DNA of 64,000 nucleotides from Microbacteriaceae bacterium (GTDB lineage: Bacteria; Actinomycetota; Actinomycetes; Actinomycetales; Microbacteriaceae), in the NCBI GenBank assembly GCA_025464975.1, contig JAODMT010000017.1, positions 62,001 through 126,000 of the forward strand, given 5' to 3'. The notes below the pieces were generated by a model. It did not search any database and was not told the DNA's origin. It was given only the letters and a program-made list of their open reading frames with translations. A program made the position numbers and the translations under genes. This document shows positions 44,246-53,299 of this stretch, piece by piece (positions within the stretch are counted from its first letter, which is position 1; every line of letters starts with the position of its first letter).

Positions 44246-45609
44246 CGCCAGACGGCAGGGCCGGTTGACCCAGCCCGGTAGCCGTCGATCGGCACCTCCT
44301 GTTTGCGCCACGCGGTGAGCACCGGACCGACGATTCGCCAACACTCCTCGACAGCGTCCGCGCGCACGGACAGGGTCGTGTCGCCGTTGAGTATTCCGTG
44401 CAGCACCTCGCCGTACGGCCCCAACTCCCCGGCGCCGAACGTGGCATCGAGCACCACCCGGTCGATGCCAAACGGGTCACCCTCGCCATTGATATTGATG
44501 TCGAGCGCTATCCCGTCCGGGTTCAGCGCGATGGTGAGGCGAGACGGGCCCGGGTCTCCGGTAAGACCGTAGGGACGGTGCGGGACCTCCTTGAAGGTCA
44601 ACACAATCTGCTGCCGCCTGTCGGCCAGCGCTTTTCCGGAACGTAGCCGGAACGGCACCCCGGCCCAGCGCCAGTTCTCGATTCCCACGGTCACCTCGGC
44701 GAGGGTCTCCGTCTCGAGCTCCGGATGCACACCCGCCTCCTTGATGTACGCGGGAAGCTTGCGTCCTTCCACGGTCCCGGCGCCATACCGGGCTCGCCGA
44801 CCGGCGGCGACCGCGTCTCCGTTCCACACGCGGGTGGCGCGAAGCGCTTGAGCCATCGATCCGCGAAGATCATCTGCATCGAGACTCGACGGCGGTTCCA
44901 TCGCCACGAGGGCAAGAACGAGGAGGAGGTGACTCTGGATCATGTCGACAAGAGCCCCGGCCTTGTCGTAGTAGCCGGCACGGCCCTCGAGCCCGAGGGT
45001 CTCGTCGAAGGTGATGTCGACGCTCGCGACATCCTCGGCGCTCCACACCCGCTCGAAGACGCGGTTGGCAAACCGAAGACCGAGCACATTGAGAACGGTC
45101 GACTTGCCGAGAAAGTGGTCGATGCGATGGATATGCTTCTCCGGCACGAGTCTCAGGAGCCGACGGTTGAGCGCCTTGGCGCTTCGCAGGTCGGTGCCGA
45201 ACGGCTTTTCCAGTCCGAGCACCGTTCCCTCCGGCACGCCGATCCGCTCCAGCGTCTTGATTGCCGCGATCGTTACCTGCGGGGGCAGCGCGAAATAGAG
45301 TGCCGGCACGCCGTCGACCGACTCGAGGACCCTGCGAAAGTCGCTCGGATCGCTTACGTCGGCCTGCACGTATCGCGAGCGCCTCGCGACCGACTTCGCC
45401 CTCGACCCCGACGCTCCCCCGGCGGAAAATGAGTCGAGCACTCGAGCGCGCCACTCCTCATCCGTCATCGGATCGAAACCGACGCCAACGAGGGTGAGGT
45501 CGTAACCACGCGAACTGTCGAGCAATTGCCCGAGCCCCGGCAGGAGCAGCCTTTTTGTCAGATCCCCGCCAGCCCCAAGGACAACGAGAGTTCCTATGTG
45601 GTCAGCCAT
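44242..45609 (-). CDS. zwf: Glucose-6-phosphate dehydrogenase
   Basis: Oxidises glucose 6-phosphate to 6-phosphogluconolactone. The 455-residue enzyme has the Rossmann loop VVLGAGGDLTKRLLLPGL, the substrate motif RIDHFLGKSTVLNVLGLRFAN (canonical RIDHYLGKE, here FLGKS), and the conserved EKPFGTDLRSAK. It is somewhat shorter than the usual 490-510 residues and diverges at RIDHxLGKE, so it may be a secondary G6PDH paralogue rather than the main Zwf. Start ATG 45609 is leaderless-type (TAGCCT six bases upstream), only 31 bases from the divergent GH15 gene. Confidence 0.85.
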   Translation of the reverse strand: MADHIGTLVVLGAGGDLTKRLLLPGLGQLLDSSRGYDLTLVGVGFDPMTDEEWRARVLDSFSAGGASGSRAKSVARRSRYVQADVSDPSDFRRVLESVDGVPALYFALPPQVTIAAIKTLERIGVPEGTVLGLEKPFGTDLRSAKALNRRLLRLVPEKHIHRIDHFLGKSTVLNVLGLRFANRVFERVWSAEDVASVDITFDETLGLEGRAGYYDKAGALVDMIQSHLLLVLALVAMEPPSSLDADDLRGSMAQALRATRVWNGDAVAAGRRARYGAGTVEGRKLPAYIKEAGVHPELETETLAEVTVGIENWRWAGVPFRLRSGKALADRRQQIVLTFKEVPHRPYGLTGDPGPSRLTIALNPDGIALDININGEGDPFGIDRVVLDATFGAGELGPYGEVLHGILNGDTTLSVRADAVEECWRIVGPVLTAWRKQEVPIDGYRAGSTGPAVWR

Positions 45610-45615
45610 CTCTTC

Positions 45616-45621
45616 AGGCTA
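45616..45621 (-). promoter_or_regulatory. -10 element of the glucose-6-phosphate dehydrogenase gene
   Basis: TAGCCT on the minus strand ends six bases before ATG 45609. Confidence 0.5.
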
Positions 45622-45640
45622 CCTCTGAGACACTGTCAGC

Positions 45641-47467
45641 ATGGCTCTACACATCGAGGATTACGCGCTGATCGGCGATTGCCACACCGCCGCCCTGGTC
45701 GGTCGCGATGGAAGCATCGACTGGTTGTGTCTGCCCCGATTCGACTCGGCATCCACGTTCGGCGCACTGCTCGGGACCGAGGATCACGGCCGCTGGCTTC
45801 TCGCCCCAATCGACACGGTCATCGAAACCAGCCGACGCTATGTCGAGGACACGTTCATCCTCGTCACGCGTTGGGTAACCGAGACCGGTGAGGTCGAAGT
45901 CACCGACTTCATGCCGCGGGGAGATCGCCGAGCGGACGTCGTTCGCCGGATAACCGGAATCAGTGGATTGGTCACGATGTCGCAAGACCTGCGCCTCCGC
46001 TTCGGCTACTCCGACGCCATTCCCTGGATCCGACAGGCTCCGGATCGCCACGGACCGGCCATCATCGCCGTCGCGGGCCCGGACGCGGTGGTCGTCCGCG
46101 GCCCGGAGCTCACGGCTGCGGATCATACCCACGTGTCAACCTTCTCAGTCGCCGCTGGTGAAACCGTCGACATCACCCTCACCTGGTATCCGGCTCACCG
46201 GTTGGCTCCGGAACCGATGTCGATCACCGACAGGCTGAAGGAAACCGACAACTGGTGGAAAAAGTGGGCATCCCGAAGCGTCACCGCGTCGCGATACCAC
46301 GACGAGGTCCATCGCTCACTTCTCGTGCTCCGCGCGCTCACCCATGAGGATACGGGCGGCATCGTCGCGGCGGCGACGACGAGTCTTCCGGAGTCGTTCG
46401 GCGGCACCCGCAATTGGGACTACCGGTACGTCTGGTTGCGGGATGCGTCGTTGACGTTGCATGTTCTGCTCAAGCACGGGTACGACGAGGAAGCAGGCTC
46501 CTGGCGCAACTGGCTGCTTCGAGCGGTTGCCGGAGACCCAGCCGATGTTCAGATCATGTACGGGCTCTCCGGCGAGCGACGGCTGACCGAGTGGGAGGTC
46601 GACTCTCTACCGGGGTATGACGGTGCCGCCCCCGTTCGTGTCGGCAACGACGCGTGGCGCCAGTACCAGGGCGACATCTTCGGAGAAGTCATGATCGCGC
46701 TGCAGGCCGCTCGCGAAATGGGAGTGGGCGAGACCGAATTCTCCTGGCCCCTACAACGCGCTCTGATGACCTTCGTCGAAGACAATTGGCGCCGACCCGA
46801 CAACGGCATCTGGGAGATCCGGGGGCCGCAGCGGGAATTCGTCTCGTCCCGTGCCATGATCTGGGCCGCCTTCGATTGCGCGGTGCGAGCGGTGACCGAG
46901 TTCGGGCTGGAAGGCCCCGTCGAGCGCTGGATCACACTCCGCGACGAGGTTCGCAGCGAAATCGAGTCACACGGATTTGATCACACCCGAAACACTTACA
47001 CCCAGTACTACGGGTCGACGGGAGTGGACGCGTCGCTGCTCCTGCTGTCTCAAATCGGCTACGTCGACGCCGACGACCCGCGGATGCTCGGCACAGTTGC
47101 CGCTCTCGAGCAGGATCTACTCCGCGATGGGCTTCTCATGCGGTACCGCACGGAATCCGGAGTGGACGGATTGCCGGCCGGCGAGCATCCGTTTCTCGCG
47201 TGCTCGTTTTGGTTGGTGGAACAGTACGCCAGGAGTGGCCGATTGACCGACGCCACCGACCTCATGGACCGACTCATGGGATTCTGCAACGATGTCGGCC
47301 TTCTCAGCGAAGAGTACGACGTGCAGTCCGGACGCCAGGCAGGGAACACCCCGCAGGCGCTCTCCCATTTGGCTCTGGTTCGCGCGGCGGACGCGATCGC
47401 CAGCGCGTTCGAAAAGCACGAAACGAGCGACGAGTCACCGGCGGGAGCGGTCAGCGCCCAGCGCTAG
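45641..47467 (+). CDS. Glycoside hydrolase family 15 protein
   Basis: A 608-residue glucoamylase/trehalase-like protein. The N-terminal beta-sandwich (IEDYALIGDCHTAALVGRDGSIDWLCLPRFDS) precedes an (alpha/alpha)6 barrel with WDYRYVWLRDAS, a region EEAGSWRNWL and the catalytic-acid containing WEIRGPQREFVSSRAMIWAAFD segment. In Actinobacteria this group includes trehalases and glucoamylase-like enzymes; no signal peptide, so cytoplasmic. The last 17 bases overlap the convergent dienelactone hydrolase gene. GACACT six bases upstream is only a weak -10. Confidence 0.87.
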   Translation: MALHIEDYALIGDCHTAALVGRDGSIDWLCLPRFDSASTFGALLGTEDHGRWLLAPIDTVIETSRRYVEDTFILVTRWVTETGEVEVTDFMPRGDRRADVVRRITGISGLVTMSQDLRLRFGYSDAIPWIRQAPDRHGPAIIAVAGPDAVVVRGPELTAADHTHVSTFSVAAGETVDITLTWYPAHRLAPEPMSITDRLKETDNWWKKWASRSVTASRYHDEVHRSLLVLRALTHEDTGGIVAAATTSLPESFGGTRNWDYRYVWLRDASLTLHVLLKHGYDEEAGSWRNWLLRAVAGDPADVQIMYGLSGERRLTEWEVDSLPGYDGAAPVRVGNDAWRQYQGDIFGEVMIALQAAREMGVGETEFSWPLQRALMTFVEDNWRRPDNGIWEIRGPQREFVSSRAMIWAAFDCAVRAVTEFGLEGPVERWITLRDEVRSEIESHGFDHTRNTYTQYYGSTGVDASLLLLSQIGYVDADDPRMLGTVAALEQDLLRDGLLMRYRTESGVDGLPAGEHPFLACSFWLVEQYARSGRLTDATDLMDRLMGFCNDVGLLSEEYDVQSGRQAGNTPQALSHLALVRAADAIASAFEKHETSDESPAGAVSAQR

Positions 47468-48200
47468 CTCCGAGGTGCTCGGCGAAGAAGGTGTCGATGC
47501 GTCGCCAGGCATCCTTCGCCGCGTCCGGCTGGGGGCCAATCCCGATGACCCGCTTCATCAGGAAGCGCAGCAGCGGTGGACCGCTCTCGGCATCGTTGAG
47601 GAAGGCGTGCCCGGCGTCCGGGTATTCCTTGACATCGTGCTCGATGCCAAGCCTCGAAAGTGAGTCATCGAGCTTTCGCGCCGCATGCCTGAGCGAGCCA
47701 TCCTTTGCGCCGTAGCTGCCGACGATCGGGCACGCGCCGCCGAGCACCTCATCGATCTCCTTCGGCAACTTCCCGTAGTTGACCGAGGATGCCTCGAAGC
47801 CCCTGGTCGCGGCGATAAGCGCAAATCCGCCGCCCATGCAAAATCCGATGACGCCAACCTTGCCGGTGCAATCAGGCCGGGCGAGGAGAAGCTGCCTCGC
47901 GGACTCGATGTCGGAAAACGCCCTTCCGCTTCCGGACGCCAGGTCTCGAAAGGTCTGTGTGAGGCACTTTCGCGCGCCGCCCTCGGTGAAGAGGTCAGGC
48001 ATGATGGCGAGGTAGCCGGCGCGCGCGAACCTCTCCGCCTGCCTGCGCATCACATCATTGATTCCGAATGCCTCGTGCACGAGCACCACTCCCGGCCACG
48101 GTCCGTCGCCCTCAGGCTTCGCAAACTCTCCCCTCAGCCCATCACTCGCACCGGGGATGGCAGGAATGTCGATCCGCTTCGTGTCTCCGATGTTGGCCAA
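47451..48200 (-). CDS. Dienelactone hydrolase family protein
   Basis: A 249-residue alpha/beta hydrolase of the DLH family. Its nucleophile is Cys in GFCMGGGFAL, the acid Asp and the catalytic His in YPDAGHAFLN; GAKDGSL is the Asp loop. Substrates range from dienelactones to unknown esters. TTG 48200 is preceded by GAGGAGGAG. Its 3' end overlaps the GH15 gene by 17 bases. Confidence 0.87.
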   Translation of the reverse strand: MANIGDTKRIDIPAIPGASDGLRGEFAKPEGDGPWPGVVLVHEAFGINDVMRRQAERFARAGYLAIMPDLFTEGGARKCLTQTFRDLASGSGRAFSDIESARQLLLARPDCTGKVGVIGFCMGGGFALIAATRGFEASSVNYGKLPKEIDEVLGGACPIVGSYGAKDGSLRHAARKLDDSLSRLGIEHDVKEYPDAGHAFLNDAESGPPLLRFLMKRVIGIGPQPDAAKDAWRRIDTFFAEHLGASAGR

Positions 48201-48651
48201 GGCCGCTCCTCCTCGTGTGAATCCCTGTCGTCGTTGTGAGAAACCTATCGTCGGCTCCCGAGGCGAAAGCTGAGGAAGGCGCGATAGGCGCCGACGAGTT
48301 GGGGTTATTGCTCTTTCATACCTGTGAGTTTGCTGGTAACATCAGCCCTGTCGATTCGTCCCCCGACAACGGACGAACAGATGTCACGACAGTTCCTCCC
48401 CCGAAAGGAACATCCCTGCATGAGTGCTGCGCTTGCTGCCGCGACCACCATATCGATGCGATTACCCTGCCACCGGTGTGCGCTCGTCTCGAGCGAGCGC
48501 ACCCCTGTGGCCGTCGCCCATCAATTCAGTGTCGAATTGAACGGTTGAGTGGTGTGCCCGCGGCAGCAAGCGCCGCTAGCGCGAGCGAGCCCGCTCGCTG
48601 AGCGAGTAGCCGTTCGGCGCCCTCCCGTCGTGTGGGCGATACTCTAGCCCG
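48201..48651. other. Intergenic stretch with a possible 42-residue ORF
   Basis: No gene is clearly supported. ATG 48420 (AAAGGA ten bases upstream) opens a 42-codon frame ending at 48548 (begins MSAALAAATTI, contains CHRC); TGGTAACAT near 48330 could be a promoter for it. Codon choice (ATA, TTA) is atypical for this genome. The block 48560-48605 is rich in GCGAGC/GCTCGC inverted repeats. Confidence 0.25.
48640..48645 (+). promoter_or_regulatory. -10 element of the FUSC gene (leaderless)
   Basis: TACTCT ends six bases before GTG 48652. Confidence 0.5.
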
Positions 48652-49686
48652 GTGCAATTCATGACCTCGCTGCGAGCGACCTCTCGTGGCTCATTGCTTC
48701 AGGTCGTGAAGACCTCGGTCGCCGCCGTCATCTCGTGGCTGGTGTGCAACGTCGCCCTTGGCGAACCCCTGCCGATCTTTGCGGCAATCGCGGCGCTTCT
48801 CGTGGTGCAACCCAGCGTCAATCAGTCGCTGGCGAAGGGCGTCGAACGCAGCGTCGGGGTGGTGCTTGGGGTATTGCTCGCTTTCGCGGCCCAGGCGCTA
48901 TTCGGTCACTCGAGCATCACGGTCCTCGGAATCATCGTGGTAGCCCTGTTGCTTGCGTGGGCACTGCAACTCTCCCCGGGGTCGGCAACCCAGATCCCGA
49001 TCAGCGCCATGCTCGTCATCGCCGTCGGTGCCACCACCCCGGGCTACGCACTGAATCGGGTCATCGAGACGATCGTCGGAGCCGTCGTCGGTCTCGCCAT
49101 CAACGCCATCATCGTTCCTCCCGTGCTCGTCGGCCCGGCCAACGACGCGGTCACGCGCCTCGCCACGAGCGTCGCTGACACGCTCCGCTCGGTCGCCGGT
49201 GCCCTGCGATCTCCTCAATCTGGCCAGCAACTGTCCGATCTGATTTCCCGCGCCCGACAGCTGAGGGGCCTTCGAGACGCCGCGGCCGCCGCGCTCCAGC
49301 GGGCCGACGAAAGCCTCATGCTCAATCCGAGGCGAGGGCAGCACCGCCGGTCGCTCGACCGCAACCACCGGATGCTCGCGTCGCTCACGGTTCTTGTTAC
49401 CCGCGTCACGGGGATGGCCCGCGCCCTAAGCGACAACTACGATGTCGGCCTCACTACCGACCCGTTTGTCGCCTCTATGGCTGTGGAGCTCGACCGCGCC
49501 GCCCACGACCTCATTCTGCTGACGAACGAGCACGATGTCCGCGCTCGCCCCATGACCATCGAGCCACCGGCGCTCACCTCCCCGCTCGTGATTGGGAAGC
49601 CGGATCCCCGCAACTGGATCCTCATCGGATCTCTGCTCGAGGACCTTCGCCGGGTGCGCGAGGAGATTCTTGGTGGAACGGAATGA
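48652..49686 (+). CDS. FUSC-family inner-membrane protein
   Basis: A 344-residue protein of the fusaric-acid-resistance (FUSC/aromatic acid exporter) type. Six hydrophobic helices lie in the first about 170 residues (VVKTSVAAVISWLVCNVAL, TVLGIIVVALLLAWALQL), followed by a cytoplasmic helical domain. A small-aromatic efflux role is inferred from the family. GTG 48652 fits the leaderless promoter; ATG 48661 is an in-frame alternative. Confidence 0.8.
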   Translation: MQFMTSLRATSRGSLLQVVKTSVAAVISWLVCNVALGEPLPIFAAIAALLVVQPSVNQSLAKGVERSVGVVLGVLLAFAAQALFGHSSITVLGIIVVALLLAWALQLSPGSATQIPISAMLVIAVGATTPGYALNRVIETIVGAVVGLAINAIIVPPVLVGPANDAVTRLATSVADTLRSVAGALRSPQSGQQLSDLISRARQLRGLRDAAAAALQRADESLMLNPRRGQHRRSLDRNHRMLASLTVLVTRVTGMARALSDNYDVGLTTDPFVASMAVELDRAAHDLILLTNEHDVRARPMTIEPPALTSPLVIGKPDPRNWILIGSLLEDLRRVREEILGGTE

Positions 49687-49739
49687 CGATTCTTGGGCGA
49701 TGCGCTCATCACGGTCGGCTTCGCCATACGGATTCCCGC

Positions 49740-50219
49740 TCAGCGCTCGAGCGCTAGCCAGGTGAGGCTCGCGAAGTCCTCCTGGGTCAGTCCGAGCTCG
49801 ACCGCCGCGCCGGCGACCGCGGCGCGAAATCCATGGGAGTCGGACTCCGACCGCGTGATGACATCAAGGCCGGCCGGCGTTCGCAGCGTCTTAGAGAATC
49901 GGATGACGAGGATGTCGTCGTTGCCGACCGTCCCCTGAATAGTCCACCGACTCGTGAACCGCATCAGCAGTCCGGCGCCGCGCCACACGAACCCGTCGCC
50001 GGTCCACCGATCGACGCCGGCGATCGACTTACGAATCCCATTCGAATTCGTGAAGGTGACCTCATCGTCGAGGGTCAGTGGATCGGTCTTGCTCATCCGA
50101 TAGCTGATCTCCGGCTGCAACCGATTCCCGGCCAACCACATCGGAAAGTTTGTGGCGCCGATTCGCCAGGTTCCCGGCAGCGTCCGAGAGAGCGAGTCTG
50201 CGGTGAGGGTGGACGACAT
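49740..50219 (-). CDS. Conserved protein of unknown function
   Basis: A 159-residue soluble protein (MSSTLTADSLSRTLPGTWRI, NFPMWLAGNRLQPEISYRM, GVDRWTGDGFVWRGAGLL). The strand-rich pattern with many charged ends suggests a lipocalin/SRPBCC-like beta fold, but I cannot assign a family. It shares a 41-base divergent intergenic region with the quinone oxidoreductase gene; TAAGTT six bases upstream makes it leaderless. Confidence 0.75.
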   Translation of the reverse strand: MSSTLTADSLSRTLPGTWRIGATNFPMWLAGNRLQPEISYRMSKTDPLTLDDEVTFTNSNGIRKSIAGVDRWTGDGFVWRGAGLLMRFTSRWTIQGTVGNDDILVIRFSKTLRTPAGLDVITRSESDSHGFRAAVAGAAVELGLTQEDFASLTWLALER

Positions 50220-50225
50220 ACCGCC

Positions 50226-50231
50226 AACTTA
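50226..50231 (-). promoter_or_regulatory. -10 element of the conserved unknown gene (leaderless)
   Basis: TAAGTT on the minus strand ends six bases before ATG 50219. Confidence 0.5.
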
Positions 50232-50248
50232 GCGCCACGAACTGGGCG

Positions 50249-50254
50249 TAGGTT
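50249..50254 (+). promoter_or_regulatory. -10 element of the quinone oxidoreductase gene (leaderless)
   Basis: TAGGTT ends six bases before ATG 50261. Confidence 0.5.
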
Positions 50255-50260
50255 TCAGTA

Positions 50261-51238
50261 ATGCATGCAATCACCGTCCCCGCCCCAGGGGACGCCAAGT
50301 CACTCGTGTTTTCGGAAGTACCGGATGTCGTTCCCGCCCGCGGTGAGGTGCTCATCTCTGTGCTCGCCGCGGGTGTCAACCGCGCTGACATCGGCCAGCG
50401 GCAGGGCAACTATCCCCCGCCGGCCGGCGCCTCGCCACTGCCCGGCCTCGAGGTGTCCGGGACCATAGCGGCCGTCGGGCCCGGCGTCACCGGGTGGTCA
50501 ACTGGCGACCGCGTCTGCGCCCTTCTGCCCGGTGGAGGGTACGCGTCACTCGCCGTTGCCTCCGCATCTCAACTGCTCCCCGTGCCAGAGTCGGTCGACC
50601 TCGCGGACGCCGCCGGCCTTCCGGAGGCCGTCGCTACCGTCTGGTCCAACGTCTTTATGACCGCGGACCTCAGGCCTGGAGAGAGCATTCTCGTGCACGG
50701 CGGGTCGAGTGGCATCGGCACAATTGCGATTCAGATGGCGCGGGCCCTCGGCAGCCTCGTCGCCGTCACGGCAGGGTCGTCACAGAAGCTCGCGGCATGC
50801 GAACAACTGGGAGCCGACATTTTGATCAACTACCGGCACGAGGACTTTGTCGATCGCATTCTCGAGGCGACGGATGGACGCGGGGTAGACGTGATCCTCG
50901 ACTCGATCGGTGGCGGCTACCTCGATCGCAACATGCGCGCGCTTGCCCCCCACGGCCGGTTGGCCAACATTTCCAATCTGAGTGGGACGGTCGGGCAGTT
51001 GGACGTCGGGCTACTGATGCGAAAGTGGGTCAGCATCCACGGTTCGACACTTCGTGCCCGCCCGACGGTGGAGAAGGACGAAATCATGGCAAGCGTTCTC
51101 GCGAACGCATGGCCACTTATCGAAGCGGGCCACGTTGTACCGGTGATCGATAGCCGGTATCCCCTGGCCGACGCAGCCCACGCACACGAGCGGATGGAAT
51201 CGTCCGAGCACATCGGCAAGTTGCTGCTGATCCCCTAG
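50261..51238 (+). CDS. NAD(P)H-dependent quinone oxidoreductase (zinc-free MDR type)
   Basis: A 325-residue medium-chain dehydrogenase/reductase of the QOR/PIG3 type. A GroES-like N-terminal domain (VLISVLAAGVNRADIGQRQGN) is followed by the Rossmann domain with the nucleotide loop VHGGSSGIGTIAIQ; no structural or catalytic zinc cysteines are present. It likely reduces quinones with NADPH. The 3' end abuts, and overlaps by four bases, the convergent sugar permease gene. Confidence 0.87.
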   Translation: MHAITVPAPGDAKSLVFSEVPDVVPARGEVLISVLAAGVNRADIGQRQGNYPPPAGASPLPGLEVSGTIAAVGPGVTGWSTGDRVCALLPGGGYASLAVASASQLLPVPESVDLADAAGLPEAVATVWSNVFMTADLRPGESILVHGGSSGIGTIAIQMARALGSLVAVTAGSSQKLAACEQLGADILINYRHEDFVDRILEATDGRGVDVILDSIGGGYLDRNMRALAPHGRLANISNLSGTVGQLDVGLLMRKWVSIHGSTLRARPTVEKDEIMASVLANAWPLIEAGHVVPVIDSRYPLADAAHAHERMESSEHIGKLLLIP

Positions 51239-52254
51239 CCCTTGACGGCGCCGCCGAGCCCTGCGCTTCTCAAGAACATTCGTTGGAAAACAAGAAACAG
51301 CACGATCGGAATAAGGGTCGAGATGGCGAGCGCCGCGAGGTAGACATCGAGTTGGATCGCCTGTTGAAGCGTTGGCAGTCGAACCGAGAGCGGCTGTACC
51401 GCGGGGTCTCTCAGCACGAGCAATGGCCAGAGGTAGTCCTTCCACGCATTGATGATGGCGAACACCGAGACGACGCCGAGAATTGGGCGCGACATCGGAA
51501 GCACGATGGACCAAAACAGCCGGACCGGACCGGCGCCGTCGGTTCGGGCCGCCTCGAACACCTCGCGAGGCAGATTGTCGAAGAACCGTTTGACCAGCAA
51601 AATGTTGAAGGCGTTGGCGCCCGCCGGCAGCCAGACCGCCCAATAGGTGTTGATGAGCGAGGTGCCGATCAGCGGCGGGTGCAGGATGGTGAGGTAGAGC
51701 GGGACGAGCAGAACGACGGCCGGGACAAAAAGCGTTCCGAGCACCAGGGCGTTGATGACGGCCGCATATTTTGGCCGAAGCACCGAGAGCACGTAGCCGC
51801 CCGTTGCGGCCACGAGTACCTGCAAGAGCCACGAACCGAGCGCGACCCACAGGGTGTTGACGAACTGAACATCGATATGGACCGTCGTCCATGCCGTGGC
51901 GAGGTTCTGCAGATCCACGCCGTGCGGAAACACGAGCATCGGGGTGCGCAGCGTGTCCTGGGTCGGAGTGATCGCCGACTTGGCCAACCACAGGATCGGG
52001 CCGAGACCGGTGACGACGAGAGCGACGAGAAGCACGCTGTGTCCGGCGTTGAGTGGCCAACGCACGTGCCTCCGCCGCCAGTCCGCCACGGACACGATGC
52101 CTCGGTCCTCCGCCTCTGCCTCTGCCTGGATGCGGCGTCGTGCGGAAGCACGCCCCTTGGCCGGAATGGTCTGGCTCGGCGGGGCGAGAAGGGCAGTCGA
52201 GTCCGCCGTTTCGATAACGCGGGCCGTCTCGACCAGGTTCGGGGTGAGGCTCAA
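51235..52254 (-). CDS. Carbohydrate ABC transporter permease (MalG type)
   Basis: A 339-residue inner-membrane permease of the CUT1 family. A longer than usual hydrophilic N-terminus (about 70 residues with a RRRIQAEAEAEDRG stretch) precedes six membrane segments and the EAA loop EAARTDGAGPVRLFWSIVLP. TTG 52254 overlaps the stop of the MalF-type gene (TTGA) and has GGAG seven bases upstream, which decides the start. Last gene of the sugar cluster. Confidence 0.88.
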   Translation of the reverse strand: MSLTPNLVETARVIETADSTALLAPPSQTIPAKGRASARRRIQAEAEAEDRGIVSVADWRRRHVRWPLNAGHSVLLVALVVTGLGPILWLAKSAITPTQDTLRTPMLVFPHGVDLQNLATAWTTVHIDVQFVNTLWVALGSWLLQVLVAATGGYVLSVLRPKYAAVINALVLGTLFVPAVVLLVPLYLTILHPPLIGTSLINTYWAVWLPAGANAFNILLVKRFFDNLPREVFEAARTDGAGPVRLFWSIVLPMSRPILGVVSVFAIINAWKDYLWPLLVLRDPAVQPLSVRLPTLQQAIQLDVYLAALAISTLIPIVLFLVFQRMFLRSAGLGGAVKG

Positions 52255-53192
52255 TTTGTGCTCCAAGCCTTGGTGACGCGGAAGTAGACGAAGGAAAGAA
52301 CGGCGAGGAACACCGCAAGCATGATGCTCAGCGCGGTCGCCGCGCCGTAGTTGCCGCCCAGGCTGTTCTGGAAGGCGTAGTTGTAGATCAGCTGGAGAAT
52401 GGTGATTGTCGAGTTCGCCGGACCGCCGCCAGTGAACAGGAACGGCTCGAGGAACACTTGCGAAGTCCCGATGATCTGCAGGATGAGCGTGATCAGCAAG
52501 ACACCACGCAATTGCGGAAGTGTCACGTGCCAAATCTTTTGCCACACCGATGCGCCATCCACCTCGGCGGCGTCATACAGCTCCGGCGCGACGCTGGTCA
52601 GCGCGGCGAGATAGATGATGATGGTGCCTCCCGCGGCTGCCCAGGTCGCCTCAAGCACGAGGGAGGGCATCGCGGATGCCGCGGACTGGATCCAAGGCTG
52701 AGGTCCTATTCCGAACCAGCCGAGCACGACGTTGAACACCCCGGTGGGGCTCGCATCGTAGAAAAACTTCCACAGCAGAACGGCGACTACAGGAGGAACG
52801 ACCACCGGAAGGTAGGCCAATGCGCTGAACAGGCCCTTCCACCGGCGCACTTCGCTCAACAGCACCGCGACGACGAGCGGAACCGGGTACCCGAGAAACA
52901 AGGCAAGCAGGGCGAAGTACCCGGTATTGCGAACGGCGGTGAGGAAAAGCGGGTCGCCGAGCACCCTGGCGAAGTTGTCCAGCCCAACAAACAGCGCCGG
53001 GGTGACGAGGTTCGTTTTTTGGAAGCTCATGACGATCGCTTGCACAATCGGCCACCAGGAAAATGCGCCGAAGACGAAAAGCAATGGCACGGCGAACAGG
53101 AGATTGCTCAGCCCCCCACCGCGCAGCCAGGTCAGGGGCGTGCGTCGGACGCGGACCCGGTGGGACGCCCGAGGTGTTTCAAGAACCGCCAT
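52251..53192 (-). CDS. Carbohydrate ABC transporter permease (MalF type)
   Basis: A 313-residue permease of the CUT1 family with six helices (LLFAVPLLFVFGAFSWWPIV first) and the EAA loop DAAEVDGASVWQKIWHVTLPQL. It forms the channel with the MalG-type permease. ATG 53192 is preceded by AAAGG. An oligosaccharide substrate is inferred from the neighbouring GH13 gene. No ATPase gene is in the cluster. Confidence 0.9.
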   Translation of the reverse strand: MAVLETPRASHRVRVRRTPLTWLRGGGLSNLLFAVPLLFVFGAFSWWPIVQAIVMSFQKTNLVTPALFVGLDNFARVLGDPLFLTAVRNTGYFALLALFLGYPVPLVVAVLLSEVRRWKGLFSALAYLPVVVPPVVAVLLWKFFYDASPTGVFNVVLGWFGIGPQPWIQSAASAMPSLVLEATWAAAGGTIIIYLAALTSVAPELYDAAEVDGASVWQKIWHVTLPQLRGVLLITLILQIIGTSQVFLEPFLFTGGGPANSTITILQLIYNYAFQNSLGGNYGAATALSIMLAVFLAVLSFVYFRVTKAWSTN

Positions 53193-53261
53193 TGGTTCGG
53201 CCTTTCTGCTGCGGTGATACTCGCGTGATCACGCACGGTACGACGAGTGCGGAACAAGTGT

Positions 53262-53295
53262 GTTGGCCGGCGCCGCGTCCGCGGCGCCGGCCAAC
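53262..53295 (-). promoter_or_regulatory. Strong intercistronic hairpin between binding protein and permeases
   Basis: GTTGGCCGGCGCCGC (53262-53276) pairs perfectly with the inverse at 53281-53295 around a GTCC loop. It begins five bases after the binding-protein stop (minus-strand direction). No T run follows, so partial termination or 3' end protection is more likely than complete termination, giving more binding protein than permease. Confidence 0.7.
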
Positions 53296-53299
53296 GGTC

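Noticed and set aside
48420-48548. Possible 42-residue gene with CHRC motif
   Set aside because: A weak ribosome-binding site exists, but codon usage is atypical and no homologous pattern is recognised, so it is noted only as part of the intergenic stretch.
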